From Bolinopsis microptera (taxonomy: Eukaryota > Ctenophora > Tentaculata > Lobata > Bolinopsidae), in assembly GCF_026151205.1 (NCBI RefSeq), contig NC_087076.1:1497692-1561691 (forward strand): a DNA stretch of 64,000 bases, read 5' to 3'. Shown here in pieces: positions 37,801 through 52,800 of the stretch. The notes under the pieces were generated by a model. The model saw only the letters and a program-made list of their open reading frames with translations, was not told the origin of the DNA and made no database searches. Each line of letters opens with the position of its first letter. Position 1 is the stretch's first letter. The position numbers and the translations under genes are program-made.

Positions 37801-40800
37801 CATAACCCATTTCAAATTTGCCGCCTGGTTACATAGCACTCAAATTATTTGTTATATAGTAGTGTTGAAAGTATTAAAAATATATGAGTTTCCTCTGTTT
37901 TAACGATCCAAAACTTCGACTTGCAACGTCTTTGAATAGTTGGTGGGTTAGCCAAGATCAGAGTCAAGACTCTCGGCGGGCATGACGTCAGTAAAAGACG
38001 ATAGAATCCCGGTCAATCACCATATTGAAATTAACAATACTGATTGGAGGCGGAGGAAAGAGCCACTAACGTTCCTAGCTAAATATTACAGAAATCACGC
38101 GTCTTTATCACCGCCCCCTTTGTTCGAAATGTTGTTTAAAACTTGGTTTTATATCGGACCAACTCCATTCATTGCGTGAAAATCCTTTTATGAGTTAATT
38201 TATCGATAGAACGATGGTTTTTAGCTGTTTTGTCTAACTTGTTTTTCTATATTTTAGATTGTATCTCCTTGACGGTCGGTTTATTTGCATGGCATATCTT
38301 TTAAATCAGTTTTAACCGTGGGATAAAAACTGTCATTTCATTTATTTTACATTTAGCATGGACGTTGATTCGTTCTGTCTTATATTGATCTTGATGAATA
38401 TCCTGAAATTGAATTATAATATTGCGTTATTTGACAACAGTTATAATCGTTCACATGCACATTTTGATCGTAAGATAATATCCTTTTAAACACTCAATTA
38501 GGATCCCCGTGACAAGATTATGCCCTTTTTATTAGGGACATGATTCATTGACATATTTTCTTACCCTCTTTGAGACGGATATGTTCCCGTATAGTCAACC
38601 ATCATATTAGGACAGTATTCTGATTATTCTGTCTACCAGTTAGTTCTCAGCCAGCTGGTTCTTCAGCCGCATTTTATACCGCATTTTATACCGCATTTTA
38701 TACCGCATTTTATACCGCATTTTATACCGCATTTTTGGGTGGTTTCGTCTGTCGTGCAGCGTTTTAATATGCTTCAACATTTCAATCTGCCGATTATAAG
38801 CAATAAGCTTCGTATTTTGATTAGGAAATATTTGAAAGCACTTTTTTATTGCATGAGAAATTAAATTATACATAATTTAATTTTTCTCTAGTACTAGGAT
38901 ATATAATATATACGTTTATAATATATAGTATACATACTGCGGTAGAGCAACATTGTCTTCAACCAATTGTCTACAAACTGATATCGTGTTGGCGCACAAT
39001 TTCCCAGCTAATGATATTTTGAAACTTTAGACCACTGTTACGCTGTAGAGTGGGGATAATTGTCAATGTTTTGTCAAGGTTGCCATGGTAACTCGTACGG
39101 TCAGATGGTATTGTAAATTAGGTTTCGTGGGGGAGACCGTGCTGTTCTTGATTAGAAGTAAAATAGTGTGTGGTATTTAGGCGGGGGCTCCACGGAGGTG
39201 GAACCGATCAAATAACCAGGGGGTAATTAGTACAGTTGTCAGAGAGGAAATATAAAATAGCGAATATCAAATTATTGGTCTCGGCAACCACGTTTACTAA
39301 TTGAGGTATTCGCTCTGGAGACGCTGTACTGAATTTCCATCGTCACTTCTGTTAAATTGTCAGGTCTTTATATAGCTATAATAAAGCTTTTAAAGCGCAT
39401 TCTTTGTATTTTGGACCACCCCCATCAAGCATATTTAGGTTATCTGAATCATAAAATTACTGAACTTTGTGCATATATTTCTAACCGCTGCCTTAGGGGA
39501 GATAATTATGAAGTTTAGAAACTTAGTCGGTGACAAAGTTTGCCGCTGTAATTGGGCACGATCGTGAAGTTCATTATCAAGACGTCATGTTAACTACAAT
39601 ACTGCGTTTGTTATTTCTGTTTAGAGCAAGAATGTTTACTTATAATTGGGCTACTCACCTTCCTAATTGGCCATTGACGACGTTATCGGTTAGTTATTAT
39701 TGGTTTCCACGGCAACCTGTTGCCAGCCAATTTACAGAGTAGACATTATGATGTTTTAGAAGATCGACCCGTCGTTAAACTGTGACGTCATCGTACTTCC
39801 TGACACTCATTCTTTTCATTACCTGATTATTGAAACGGTGCTTTCTCACGGTACAGGGAGCTACTTTATTTGTACTCTGAGCTATCTTATCAGGCAAATT
39901 TATAATTTCTTAATAATAATGGGCGACATTTATTACTATATGCAACAGTTGATGCCTGTTCGCTGCTAGGAAAAGTCTTTACCAATTAGGCAACTTAACA
40001 AGTACTAGACAACAACTGTAACTATTTAAGACTACATATAATATAGTTCTTGGGCAGCATCTTTAACTCTTAGGAAAATCTATAACTCTAAGGAAAATAT
40101 CTATATACTAACATCTATGACTAGCGTTGCTTCATAACGCTCTGTCAGTGTCTCGAAAGGGTTAGCTGCCTAGCTGACTAGTTACGTTATCGTTGATATT
40201 TAACATCATAGTTTGATAGCTCATGTTCACCATATACCTGGGATTTACGCAGCCAAGAAAATGATATTAACAACCCATATTTTATTGTATTGTAACGTTT
40301 GGTTCTTTTTTAGACAGTGATTTTCAAGAAGATACTTCGTATTTTAGTGTTACAGTGTTAATTAAGTGGCTTGAGGATCAAGATATTGATACTGATTGCA
40401 ACAGCCACATCTTTCATTACAAGTTTAACTCGCTAGTTGAGAGCATAATTTTCAAATAGCCGCAGGACGAGTGGCTCCATATACACACTCCATGTAATCT
40501 ACTATTCATGCACAAAACCAGTTTGTTTTACGTTTTCATTGTACCAGTAGATCTTTTCCGATAATAGATCGGAAAAATTGCCAATCTTTAAATGTTCCTT
40601 ATTCCCCGACGATCTGTCCTATTGTTAATTTTCAAGATATAAAAAAGTAAGATGCACCCAAGCGTTTCATTCATTGTTTTCAATATTTAAACAACAGATT
40701 AGTCTTGAAGTTTGACTTCTGCACTGTGATCAGCCTTAATCACTGAATGATGATAATTGTGATAAAAGTTTTATTGAATTGTTGCGACTTGATGTATTGT

Positions 40801-43800
40801 AACCTTTATAAGTTTGACTTACATTGAGTATCCTTTGTTTTTTCCTTTGTTGTATTAGTTTGAAAGTGAGGCCACTGTTTTAACTAACCTAGTTTAGCGA
40901 GTGAAGAGTGATCGATCCCGTCATATAATGAGGCATTCTGGCGCCTACCAACAAAACTTCACTTGCTATTTTTAACATCCCTGAAAAATTGACGATAGAT
41001 TGAGATGCAGTAGAACTGTTAATACAGAAAAAAAACTATTTCTCGGTAAGTGCGACTATGCAAGTTGTTACCAGAATCAATAATAAGTGTATTCTTCTGC
41101 CGCCAACTTATCTAGCAACCTTTCACCTTGATAAAATTATCATATAGTTATAAATTTAGATAATAGTTCCTTTTGATGTGAACAGAAATGTGCCTCCGTC
41201 GTTTTATCATGAACAAAAACCACTGTAGTGAGCTTACTGCTTCATTCCGTTTGACTCCGCTATAATCGTGAAACATATCATGCACTTCTGAGTTCGTGAC
41301 AATTTTACACCCTTCTGAACCAATGATGGTTTTAATACTAGTCACCACAAACCATCTCACTCTATCGGTGTGTTGTTGACATGCTGGCGTGACTTTACTC
41401 CGTTAGATCCAATCTTGATCCAGGGGAAGCAAGCTAGCTTCAAACATTTTGCATTTTCAAGATTGACATTTTAAGTTTCCGTAAGATTTCAGCGAGCTAT
41501 CGGTTAAAAATCCGTTCTTTCATTTCAAATCAAAAATGTTATATTTAAAACTGCCACCGTACTGCAGTATACTGATTGATCCTCCGATATCATGATTATT
41601 TATGACAGTGTAACGATATAACCATTCTCTGATTATGCAAAAATATGCGCAGATTTTGTACTTGTTGTTTTCGTTCATACTTGATGTACTTTGTAATGGT
41701 AGTTTAAAAACACCCGCTTAAATTTCATCGATTCACATTTAAGTACTGCGGGACAATGCTATTTGGACATGCTATTTGCCGTTGTGTGCATGCTAGTAAG
41801 CTCCGATATTCTCTTCGTTTTTTTTTGTTTTTCTCACTTCTTGTCCAATTTTTGGGCGGGGCCACCAAATTGTTCATTAAAAGTGTCCTTGAGACTTATT
41901 TAGTTTTATAAAAGTTTCATGAAGCCTATATTAATATCCCACCAACCTCACTTTGTTGTCGCACAGTTGCGGTGGTTAATGGTGGTTAGTTGTGCAGATA
42001 ACAGTTAACAGTTAACATTTCCTTACTATAATAAGTTAAAAGCTCACTTTTACGATTTACATTTTACATCCTGAGATCTTACGTGTAAACAAGTTTTCTC
42101 AGAACATATCAAGTTTGAAAATGCGAAATGACAGTAAAGTATAATGTCAATGATTCAGTGAACTGATTACCTAGAAATAAATAGAATTAGGAAATTTTCA
42201 ACTAATCGATATTCCTGGTAAATCGAACCATGGTTGACACTTGAAATTAAATCAGAATACGGTCGTTTAACTTGAGGTTATCTTGAAATCAATAAAACTT
42301 ACCGATTGTGGTAAAACTAAAAGACAAGTTACTGATTTCAGTTTCAGAACCATATTTACAGCTAACTCTATTATGACTTAGTTAGCTTTATGAAACTACA
42401 ATTTAAATTCATTCACTATTTAATTAAGTTGAACCACCATTAGGTACGGTCGGTGTATGATATTCTCACGGACAAGAACAACATTATAATCGCTAGTTTT
42501 CCTGGAGAGTTTGATAAGAAAGTATACTCTCAACGTCGGACCCAGCGTGAGTAAGATTTCCATTTTCAATTTAAATTATTTTAGAAATTGTGTATTAATC
42601 TGTTTCTTTCCACAATTATCTTCATTTGTTGTAAAATCCACACCAAATTGGTCATTAGTGAATTGTTAAAAGTTGGGTTGCATATTCTGGAATAATGTTC
42701 AAATTTTTCAAAAGACCATGATCAGTTGGTCGACACAACAAGTCGAGACAATATAATTTTGATACAATGTTTAAAGTTAACGTTCAAATGGATTCATGCA
42801 TACGATACCGATGAAGATTTTTAAGATTTTAAGAAATGCCGATCAATCATGAAAGCGACCACTGAAGATCAAGACCCATTGATTGATTGACTGATTGATT
42901 AACGTTTAACAATTCTTTTGACTATTCAGCATTCTTACATTTTAATTCAAATATAGATCGCTCCAAACCACGACATCGTTAATTTGATGACATGTTTAAG
43001 AAACGCATCCACATTGTTTTGTGCTACCTTAGAATTATCTGGAAGTATTGATCTTCTGATTGATTGAAACTGAAATGTTCGCATTCACACGATCCACATG
43101 GTTTTGGCCGATAATCAAAGGGAATTGATTTGTTAAATTGTAGTCACGATGCGGAGTCTTTGTTAGAGCCCTTTTGTTTCGTAACCACTCAAAGTTATCC
43201 GTTGACAAGTATTGACTCGGGAGATATTGTTTTAAAAGTTTATATATCTCGTGATAGGGAGGCCCCCCGCAACCGCACCTTCCGTCGTAACAGGTCCTAG
43301 GACCTTGCATGATGGAGGAGTATCAGTCGCTTCAACTACTGTTCCCCAGACCAACAATATCCCCCCTAATAACACCACCCATAGCAACACAAACATCAAC
43401 ACTCAACAAAACAACAACAACAACAACACTAACAACAACAAAAACAAAAACAAAAAACGACACAATAAGACACAGAGGGGCAGACTGTGTCAAAAGACTA
43501 CTCACAAAAATGGTAAGAATTGCTTGGATTCTTATTCTATTACTCAGATTAACCTCAAACGCAAGTTTAATGCATGGAAAACCCTCCTAGCCAACATACA
43601 TGGCAGGAAAAATCCAGTCATTCTTGCTACTGAACCGTACTCGAATAACAAAAATATCATACCACCTATAAATAAAGATCTGTCCAACTTCTACTACAAA
43701 ATCGGGGATAAAAGACCCCGTGCCGCAATTGTACTGCACAAAAACCTGACAGCTAAATGTTGGGAACTTACACAATTCACAACACCCGATCAAGTGGCCG

Positions 43801-46800
43801 TTAAAATCCAACTCAGCTCGACAGAACTCATTCTGGCAGCTTCATACATGGATATAAACGGACCGGTACCGCCACAAGAAACATCACCTCTAGCGAAATA
43901 TGCCAATGATAACAACATCCCGCTCATTATAGGGTCGGACACGAATTCCCATCACACCCTTTGGGGGAACAAGACATGCAATACGAGGGGAGAGGAGCTA
44001 CTTGACTTTCTCTCCTCCCTAGGGCTGTCATGTGCCAACAAAGGATCATCCCCAACCTTCCTCAACTCTCGAGGCCACAATTCAATTATCGATCTTACAA
44101 TAACAAACCAGTTGGGAGGAGACCTCATTAGCAATTGGCATGTTAGTGACCTCTACTCCAACTCTGACCATCGCTATATTATGTTCGACATAACTACAGG
44201 GCCAAAGAAGGAACCCAAACAGATCCGACTAGTCAAAAACACTGACTGGGACAGATTTGATGAGATCCTATCGAATAACCCCAACCTTAACAACACACAA
44301 ATCAACACTACGACCGAAATTGATCACAATATAGACATCATCAATACTGCACTTAAGGAAGCCTTCGAGGAGGCATGCCCCATTACTTACATCTCAAGTT
44401 CCGTCCGCAAACCCCCCTGGCTAACTCGAGAAGTAGAGGAAGCACAGAGGGGAATAAGACAAAAACTGATTACAGCCCGAAAAAAGAAAACTGATGCCCT
44501 GTGGCTCGCTCTTAGAGAGAGCAACAAACAATACAACAGACTTATATCCAACTCCCAGCGTAATGCCTGGAGAACTTTTTGTCAGGAAACAGAGTCTGTT
44601 AAGGAATCCGGAAGGATGAACAAGATTCTGAAATCCTGCAACGACAACAAGCACACACTAGAAGCCGTTTACAAACCAAACGGAGACATCACCAAAAATG
44701 CAGAGGAGACACTGGAGGTCATGACACAAACCCACTTCAAGGATAGTGTCACTGACCCGCCAGTGCCTCCACCTGGACCTCTACCAATCACCACCACCTT
44801 ACTCAATACCATCTACAGCCCAGACAGAATCGAGGAGGCTCTTAAATCCTTTGATCCGTTAAAAGCTGCTGGACCCGACACCCTCAAACCTATCATCATA
44901 CAGAAAGCTTGGACACACATCAAAGACATCACCAGAACCATTATGACAAAAAATCATGAAACCCAACACATTCCAACTTTGTGGAAAGAATCCCTTGGAA
45001 TCTTTCTCCCAAAGCCTGGAAAAACTGACTACAACCAACCAAAATCATTTCGCACTATCACCCTTTCTCCAGTGATGTTAAAACTACAGGAGAAGGTGAT
45101 ACTGTGGCATATGCAACACGACCTTAATATCGCTAAAGACATCAACAAACGACAATTTGGCTTTAAAAAGGGATGTTCAACCGAAGCAGCCCTTCATAAA
45201 GTTACTCACACCATCGAGCGCAGGATAGCTAAGAAGGGATATGTCTTAGGAGTCTTTCTAGATATAGAGGGAGCTTTTGATAATGTCTCTTTCAAGGCTA
45301 TTTCTGACGCTATCAAGACCACGAAAGTGGACCCGGCCACAGCACAATGGATCATCAACATGGTAACTAACAGATTCATCACATTAAATCATAAGGATAA
45401 GTCGAAAAGGGTTCGGATCCGGAGAGGGTGCCCCCAAGGTGGCATCCTTTCCCCTTTCCTTTGGAACCTGGTAGTCGATGATCTCCTGGCCTACACCGCA
45501 AGAGACATACCAGGTTATCTGCAAGCTTTTGCAGATGATCTGCTTTCTCTAGCGGAGGGGAATGATTTAGACATCATCTGGAACAGAACACGCAAAACCA
45601 TCAACACAATAGAAAAATGGTGCCAAACCAAAGATCTATCCATAAGCGCACTCAAAACACAAATAGTCATGTTTACCTGGAATAAGAAATGGACACTTAG
45701 ACCTGTGGTGGTGGGTAACACCACTATAGGTCTATCCAAATCTGCCAAATTCCTAGGAGTGACCCTCGACAGCAAGCTCAATTTCAATGAACATATCACC
45801 AATACCACCAAAAAAGCTACGGCATCCCTTATGCAATGTAGAAGAGCTGTCGGCCCCACTTGGGGTATGAGCCCTAAAACATGCAAATGGATGTACACCG
45901 CTGTCATCAGACCTATTCTATCATACTGCTGTAGTATATGGATTAGGGCAACCCAAACAGACACCAACGCGAGGAAGTTCAAACGAGTTCAGGCATTGGC
46001 ATTGAGAATGATGTCTGGTGCCATGCCTAGTACTCCCTTCATCGCACTGAACCACCTCACTAACACTCCAGATATCATACTTTTCCTGAGAGGTGAAGCA
46101 GCAAAGGGCACAGCCAGGCTTCAAGCATATGGAAGCCTAACCCTCGAAACTATCGCCCCCAGAAAAGGTACCATCACAACTCACACCACTATCAACAAAC
46201 AATTCATGGTAGACCTCAACATACCACCCAAAGCAGAGAGAGACCTATCTATACCAACCATGATGCTTGAACGACGCTTCACGGTCACCACTCCTGGAGC
46301 TGACAACATTGAATATAGAGGCTCACTCCAAAACACCATCGACAACATCCCCAGTGAAACCATCACCTGCTACACAGACGGGTCACGCACAGACTCAGGT
46401 AGCGGGGCTGGTTATATTATCACCACAGACAACAACAACACTACACTAGATGAAAGATCATTCAAGCTTCCTGATTATTGCACCGTTTATCAAACTGAAC
46501 TCACTGCCATCATCGAAGCTTGTAAATATCTATCAACTTACACAAACACACATATCATCATATGGTCAGACAGTCTCTCCTCTATTCAAGCTATATCCTC
46601 ACCTTCAACGAGGAGTAGAACCACTAGAGACTGCTACGACACCCTCAATACACTCGGATCCACTAACACCTTAGAGATCAGATGGATAGCAGCACACATC
46701 GGATTGTGGGGTAATGAAAAAGCAGACGAGCTGGCCAAAAATGGCACAACCAGTGAATCCACTTTGAATTGCCCAATTCCACAATCTTACATCAAACGCC

Positions 46801-49800
46801 TGATCAACGACAAAGTCACAAAACTTAATCAAGAATCATGGATTACTAATGGTCCCAGACACACTAAACTGACACTTGGACATAAAAACATCAACATCAT
46901 CAAAAATCTCAACACTACACTCAGCAACAACAGACAAAATTACAGAACTGCAGTGCACCTCATCACGGGACATTGTGGCCTCAACAAACACCTACACACC
47001 ATCCACAAATCAGACACAAGTGCTTGTCCAAAATGCGGCGACGGAGAGGAGACTGTCTCACACTTTCTCGGACAGTGCCCGGCTATTGCCCAAATAAGAG
47101 GTCAATATTTCCGGGACTACTACCTCTCTGTCAATGACATATTCGACAACCAACACATCTCCACCATTGTCAACTTTACAAACCACACTAAACGCTTAGT
47201 GGTGCCGGAGGAGTTGGACCAGACAGGTGTAACATAGCGACTACTTTAACGCCGTCTTGTTTCGCCCTTCTCTTCCACACTCAACCACCACCTAACCGTT
47301 TATCTATAACACACCCCACAACACTTACCATCATCCGTGATTACACATCTTGATTCCGCTGGCATCCTCCCACAGGACTGCCATACCCCAGAGGTAGGCA
47401 AAGCATCCATATGCTATCCTCTCGTGGGCCAACCAGGCCCAGCCTCTCTTTAAAAAAAAAAAAAAAAAAAATATCTCGTGAATTGTTCAATCAGTATTCA
47501 GGTGTTAGCTGGAGTTTAGTTATTACGTTTCGTATCTGTTTTGTTGTGCTTGTTACTATAGAGCAATACTAATACAACATTACCGGTAACTTGTTATTAA
47601 ACTGTTGTGTGATTAGTGTTGTACATAGTTGAGTGTTTCATAGTTAAGTGTTGTTCATAGTTGAGTAGCTGTTCTGAAAAAGTTGTTAACTTTGCAGACA
47701 GTTTAGTTTTGGTGGCATGTTGTTGACCTTGATGTATGGCAAACTGGAACTCTGGCTAGAAAGCAAACGACAAAAAAGCAGGCACGGTAATAATGTGTTA
47801 TCTAGGTTTTGAAGTTTTTGATTATTCTTGGTTTCTGTTTTGTGCTGTTAATACCATAAACCCACATAATGTTGCGTAGTTCATACAATGTTTTGTTTAT
47901 TGTGTGACGTTTGATATTTTGATGGCCGATAATAAAACCTGTAATTGTCATGGTAACACACAATCTTTATTCATTTCATGACGTCAATGAATTGAATTCT
48001 CGATTTTCATCAACCAGTATGATTTATATGTGACCTGGTGTCACATCTTTATCAAGCCTAATTTGGATGACTGCGCAGTGCGCTTAGTTTGATCGCTCTA
48101 TTAAGTGATTAGAGCTCCAGCTGACTTTAATAAGGAACAAAAAGGTTTCTAAAAATGAAATCCAGCATCTTTTATTCCAGCACTGCTGTGTTGCGGAATA
48201 TGTGCAAATAAGGGCATAATTAGTTGACTTTCCTCTTCAAGATAGCGAAAAAAGAGAAAATTAATATATTATATTAGAACGTGGTTGTTTGGCACTCTGC
48301 CAAGAGATGAGTCTTAATATCTAGAAATGATAAGAGATCTATGAAACAGAGGACGCACTCGTGCTCAGCCGGCAATGTAATATGTGATAGATATATTGGG
48401 CATGCTTGTCGTGATTGTACCTGCATTCGGGACACCTTGCCTGCAGGAATGGTCATCATTCGTCTCAGGCATGTCACGTGACACGGACCTCGCTCTCTGA
48501 TTCGTTCTCACAGTAAGATGTGCTGGGATTGTAATCCCAGCGACCTACTAAATGCTATTTAGCTTTAAATTCAATCAATCAGATAAGGTATGGTGCTGCC
48601 ACGTGACCCTTACTGACCAACTGCAAGACATGTCATGTTACTAAGTGGAAATGAATTTTTACTGTAATGTTTTACGACGGAACGTTTTTTACTGCGTCAG
48701 TAGATTTGTGCTGTTTTTTGTGTTGACATGCCTTCTAGACCAACGTTTAGAATTGACTCTGCCCACCCTTTTAGGGTTATACCCGACAAGTTCACAGGTA
48801 AAATAAACTCATATATTTACTCGTATTCCTGTGTAGTTGTTAGTTATCCGAATAGGTTAGCCAACTAGTTATTATCCACTAGGTTACGAAGAGGAAACAG
48901 TTGAATGTTCACATCATCAATCTGACTTACCTCAACTCACTCATATACCACTCATCCAACCTCTTAAATCTTCTCTCAGATCTTCTCCTACTCGCAATCA
49001 TTTACATGTCTCCTTTCAAATCACCCATACCAGACATCATAGAAAGAAACGCTCTAAAAAGCGGCTGTCACGTGAGTTTGGGTTCCAAGTAAAAACAGTA
49101 ATTTGACCTATCATACATACAGGATATAAAATTACATTGTGTCTTTCTTACTTTGTAGTTTTAACTTTCAATATTTTGAAAATGTTTTCGTCCAGACACA
49201 CCCTTTCGGTCCTAAGCCTGGAACATTTGTCTTACTGATAGGACAAAGTTAGAATTGTAGATTTTTGGATAACGTCACTTTATTTCATTCCGATTGCCAA
49301 TAAATTCCTAAATTGTGATTTGTTTTCTAACCAGGTTCAACCGCAGCTAAGGGGGCTTATCAGCGGATTCCGCCACCTTCACTCCGACTTCCTGCTATGT
49401 CAAAGAGTTCAACTACTCGACTACCTCCGATATCTGGTGCGTCACCAACTTTATCATGATATTTTCATATTATTTACATGGATTCACGATTATCTGCGCA
49501 GTTTATTAATCGATATTTACTTTTAATTTAAATATTTACTAATCTCTCTTAATCTGCAGGTGGTGGTTGGGACAATAGCTCGGACGGCAGGAGCAGCGGG
49601 TCAGATATTATGCAACGCCGGGTTGGTTACGAGCGTCAGATGAAACGAGAATACAACGCCAGACACTCAAACCGAATGAATAAGCTGACTGACGAGTCAG
49701 CGATGGAGGTTTGAGATCTTTTCCTTGTTTGCTTCCTTGTTTGCTTTCAAACTGAGCTTTTTATTCAATTGTATTAGAAACCACAGATATAAAGCATTCC

Positions 49801-52800
49801 ACAAAATAAGTTACATCATTTCGGTACATGCTGCCTTGTAAACAACGGCTCAAATGACAAACATTTCAGGTATCTGACATACTTTACTCCCACGACCGAC
49901 AGAGAAGGGCCGATCATCAGATTCGTTTGGAACGTAGACAGAAACTTGCTTTAAAGCACCTCCAGGACCAGGAGCAAAGATTGTAAGCACTCAATTAACT
50001 TTAGGATTTATAACAATACTTCGTTACAATTTAGTCCCATCAAACTGCTTTCAATAACAATTTTGCTATTCAGGCAGTCAATAAAAAGTAGTTTTATTAG
50101 AAAGTGTGAAAATTTCTTTGGCATAGTCTGTTAGAGGTATATATAATAATTGAACGTAGCCATTATGCCCAGAATGGAAGTAATAAACTGAAGCATGCTC
50201 TGAACTTGATACTTGCACTGATTAGAGAGTTTACTATAGGCGCTTTCTGTAAGCGTCAATAATATGGTTAAATTTCAGGCACCAAGCTTATAAACCAGCT
50301 GAGAAATTGCGGTCAGAAAAGCGATTTCCAAAGAAATTGTAAGTAGATACTACTCTATATGTTTTATTATTAGTTTTCAGGACACATGTAATCAAGTAAT
50401 GTAGTTTCGAGTACGGATTCCGCATTCACGCGATTGCAAACAGGGCACAGAAAATTCAATAATCGTGTCCTTTTTTATTCGATTTTCTGTGGTGAGGCTA
50501 AATGATGGTTACCGGAATCTTCGAGTATTGAATAACATTGTCATAGCTATAACTGATGATTATAAAATCAGAGAAAATTTAGCAATTTTTTCTATTGATC
50601 ATATTCTTTAATTCTATTGTGTTGACTTCTCATGTTTTAGCCACAGTCGTCAGCTTAGAATTTAATCAAATTACAAATCAAATCCAATAATGACTGGCTA
50701 TCAAATTTTAACACCTCTTTTCAATAGGCACGACAAAGTAAGGGTTGGGAGACCACAGGGCTCAGAATACCATCAGAATGTGGTGAACCTGTTTACTACT
50801 CCTCGTAGTAAACTGCCCAATTCCCTCAATCAACACTCTGTTCTGCCAAGTGTCAGAAAGGACAAGAAACAAGAGAAACCAAGCATGATCCCAACTTGTA
50901 AGCTAACAAGATTTACCATTGTCTTTTCAAATTTTATAAACAGTGTGTACTGTATCATCACATGAGACATTCCCTTTGTATTTCACCACAATATTATAAT
51001 GGACTTTTTATAACTAAGATTGGTAACAATGTAACTTATAATCAACATTCCATTGTCTCAGATTCTAAGACCAAATCACGGCAAGACCAGCAACCAAAAC
51101 GAAAACGAGAAGAATCTTCGAAAGTTTCCCAAATACCAGTGAGAGCACCAATTCCTTCTATAAATAAGCCTAAAGCTAAACTACAACCTGAAATCATCCG
51201 AGAGGTATTGTTCCCATTGTTTTTGTTTTTATAAAAGCGTCTCCTAAACGAACAGCAGTGCAGTTGTTTGTATGTGTAATGCTCTATTTCTATGTGGAAT
51301 GTGCATTGTGCATGTACTGATCCTTAGTGTAGGGACCCCTTTTCCCACTCACGTCAAATTTAACTGGCACCTACCTTCCGTACAAAATTATGAATATTGA
51401 ATAACTGAAATCGGTTTACCATCAATCGGACGTCTGGCGCTTAATATAAATTTGTATGAAAAGTTGCGCGCAAGGACCTTTGGCGGGGTCGTCATAGCAA
51501 CGTGCCCAAAAATAGTTTCACTCTGTATACATTTCAATAAATAACGTTCCAAACTGTCGATGACGTCAATAAAATTATAAAATTATTCGAAATATAACGA
51601 TTACCACAGTTTATAACTGATAGTTGCACGTCAAGTTAGATATTAACTTTAAACTACAAGTGAGATCCACAGCGCCATAGTTTTTCCGATATCAGTGTAG
51701 ACAAGCATAGAATCCGAAACGAACTGTGAATAAGTTATATCGTAGCATCTGATCAGCTCAGCTTATCGATATGATTTTATCAACATTATAATCACCTGAC
51801 TGTGCATGTTCTTAGGTTGACGGTGGTTCAAACACTCCGCGGTCACACTTGTCAGTGGCCTCCTCCCTTCACCCCGCTTCATCTGTACACACAGCGACTC
51901 CAGATCTCATAGAATCTGTTTACATAAGAGAATCAGCTCCTCCTTTAGCACCTCCCGTTGAAGTCATCAAGGGACCTTTTTCAACTCCAGCAAAGCGACC
52001 TTCAACTCCGATCGCCAAGCCAACGACTACAAGTTCGAGTAAAGTTTCGGTTACTTCTGGAATTGAAAGTTTGACGGAAGAAGCCGAGGATAAACCAGAA
52101 GATGATACTATGCAGAGGGTCCATACCCCTCAAGCAAATGAAGATTTGGGATATGACAGTCCTAAGCCTACTTCAAAACACCCGAAACTGTCTTCGTACG
52201 AGGTAAGAGTAACACCAAATTTGTTTAACTCTGTTGCGGTACTAAGTTGACTTACCTAGGTTGATTTAAAATTTGTAATTATATCGTTTTTGAACGAGTA
52301 CTGTCTATGTACTGTGCTATAGCTTACTTGCATTTTTCGTTTCGAGAAATGATTATTACAACGAGCGTATAAACAGTTGGTATTGTAAACATATATCCCG
52401 CAACATACCCGACATTATGGTTAATTATGTGACAGTATTAGAGTGAAGTATATTTAGTGTTTGGTTTAGGTTTTAGAATCGGTTAAATTTGTCGAGGAAT
52501 TTATTCCGTATGGGTTTTTGTTTGAGTGGGGTTACGTCCAGCTACATAGTGCTACTTCGAGACATTTCTTTGTAACAATGATCTTATCTTCTCTGTCCAG
52601 GCTGACGACGATATCAGACCAGCCAAGTTAACTCAGAGAGATAGTGGGTTGGCAGATAGTATCGAGCCGGACTCAACTGAGAGCCGACGACAAAGTGTCA
52701 CTCCTGACATTAGAGCAACATCTCCGGAACCCGTCGCCGAACAAGAAAGGGTATGTTAACTCTCATAATATTAAGAAAGTAAAAATCGTTCCCTCGTAAG

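Larger units (their letters stand above)
43255..47470 (+). mobile_element. I/LOA-like LINE with RNase H, inserted in DCLK intron
   Basis: 4,216 bp between exact 11-bp target-site duplications, ending in 19 A (47,452-47,470). The single long frame is already open at the left boundary, and no ORF1 is present, so this copy is most likely 5'-truncated, as LINEs often are. It lies in the same orientation as the DCLK gene, in the intron between 42,546 and 49,335. Intact domains and exact duplications indicate a recent insertion. Confidence 0.9.

Noticed and set aside
43309..43590. 93-codon ATG frame overlapping the LINE start, as an ORF1 remnant
   Set aside because: It is an out-of-frame shadow of the N-terminal ORF2 region, rich in T/P from the same repeats, without ORF1 motifs.
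48522..48541. tRNA or regulatory RNA at a 20-bp palindrome
   Set aside because: No cloverleaf, A box or B box; a single small palindrome is expected by chance or from a transposon remnant.
50641..50663. Possible DCLK exon after a TTTTAG acceptor
   Set aside because: In the required phase it hits a stop within eight codons without a donor. The exon at 50,728 fits phase and remains open.
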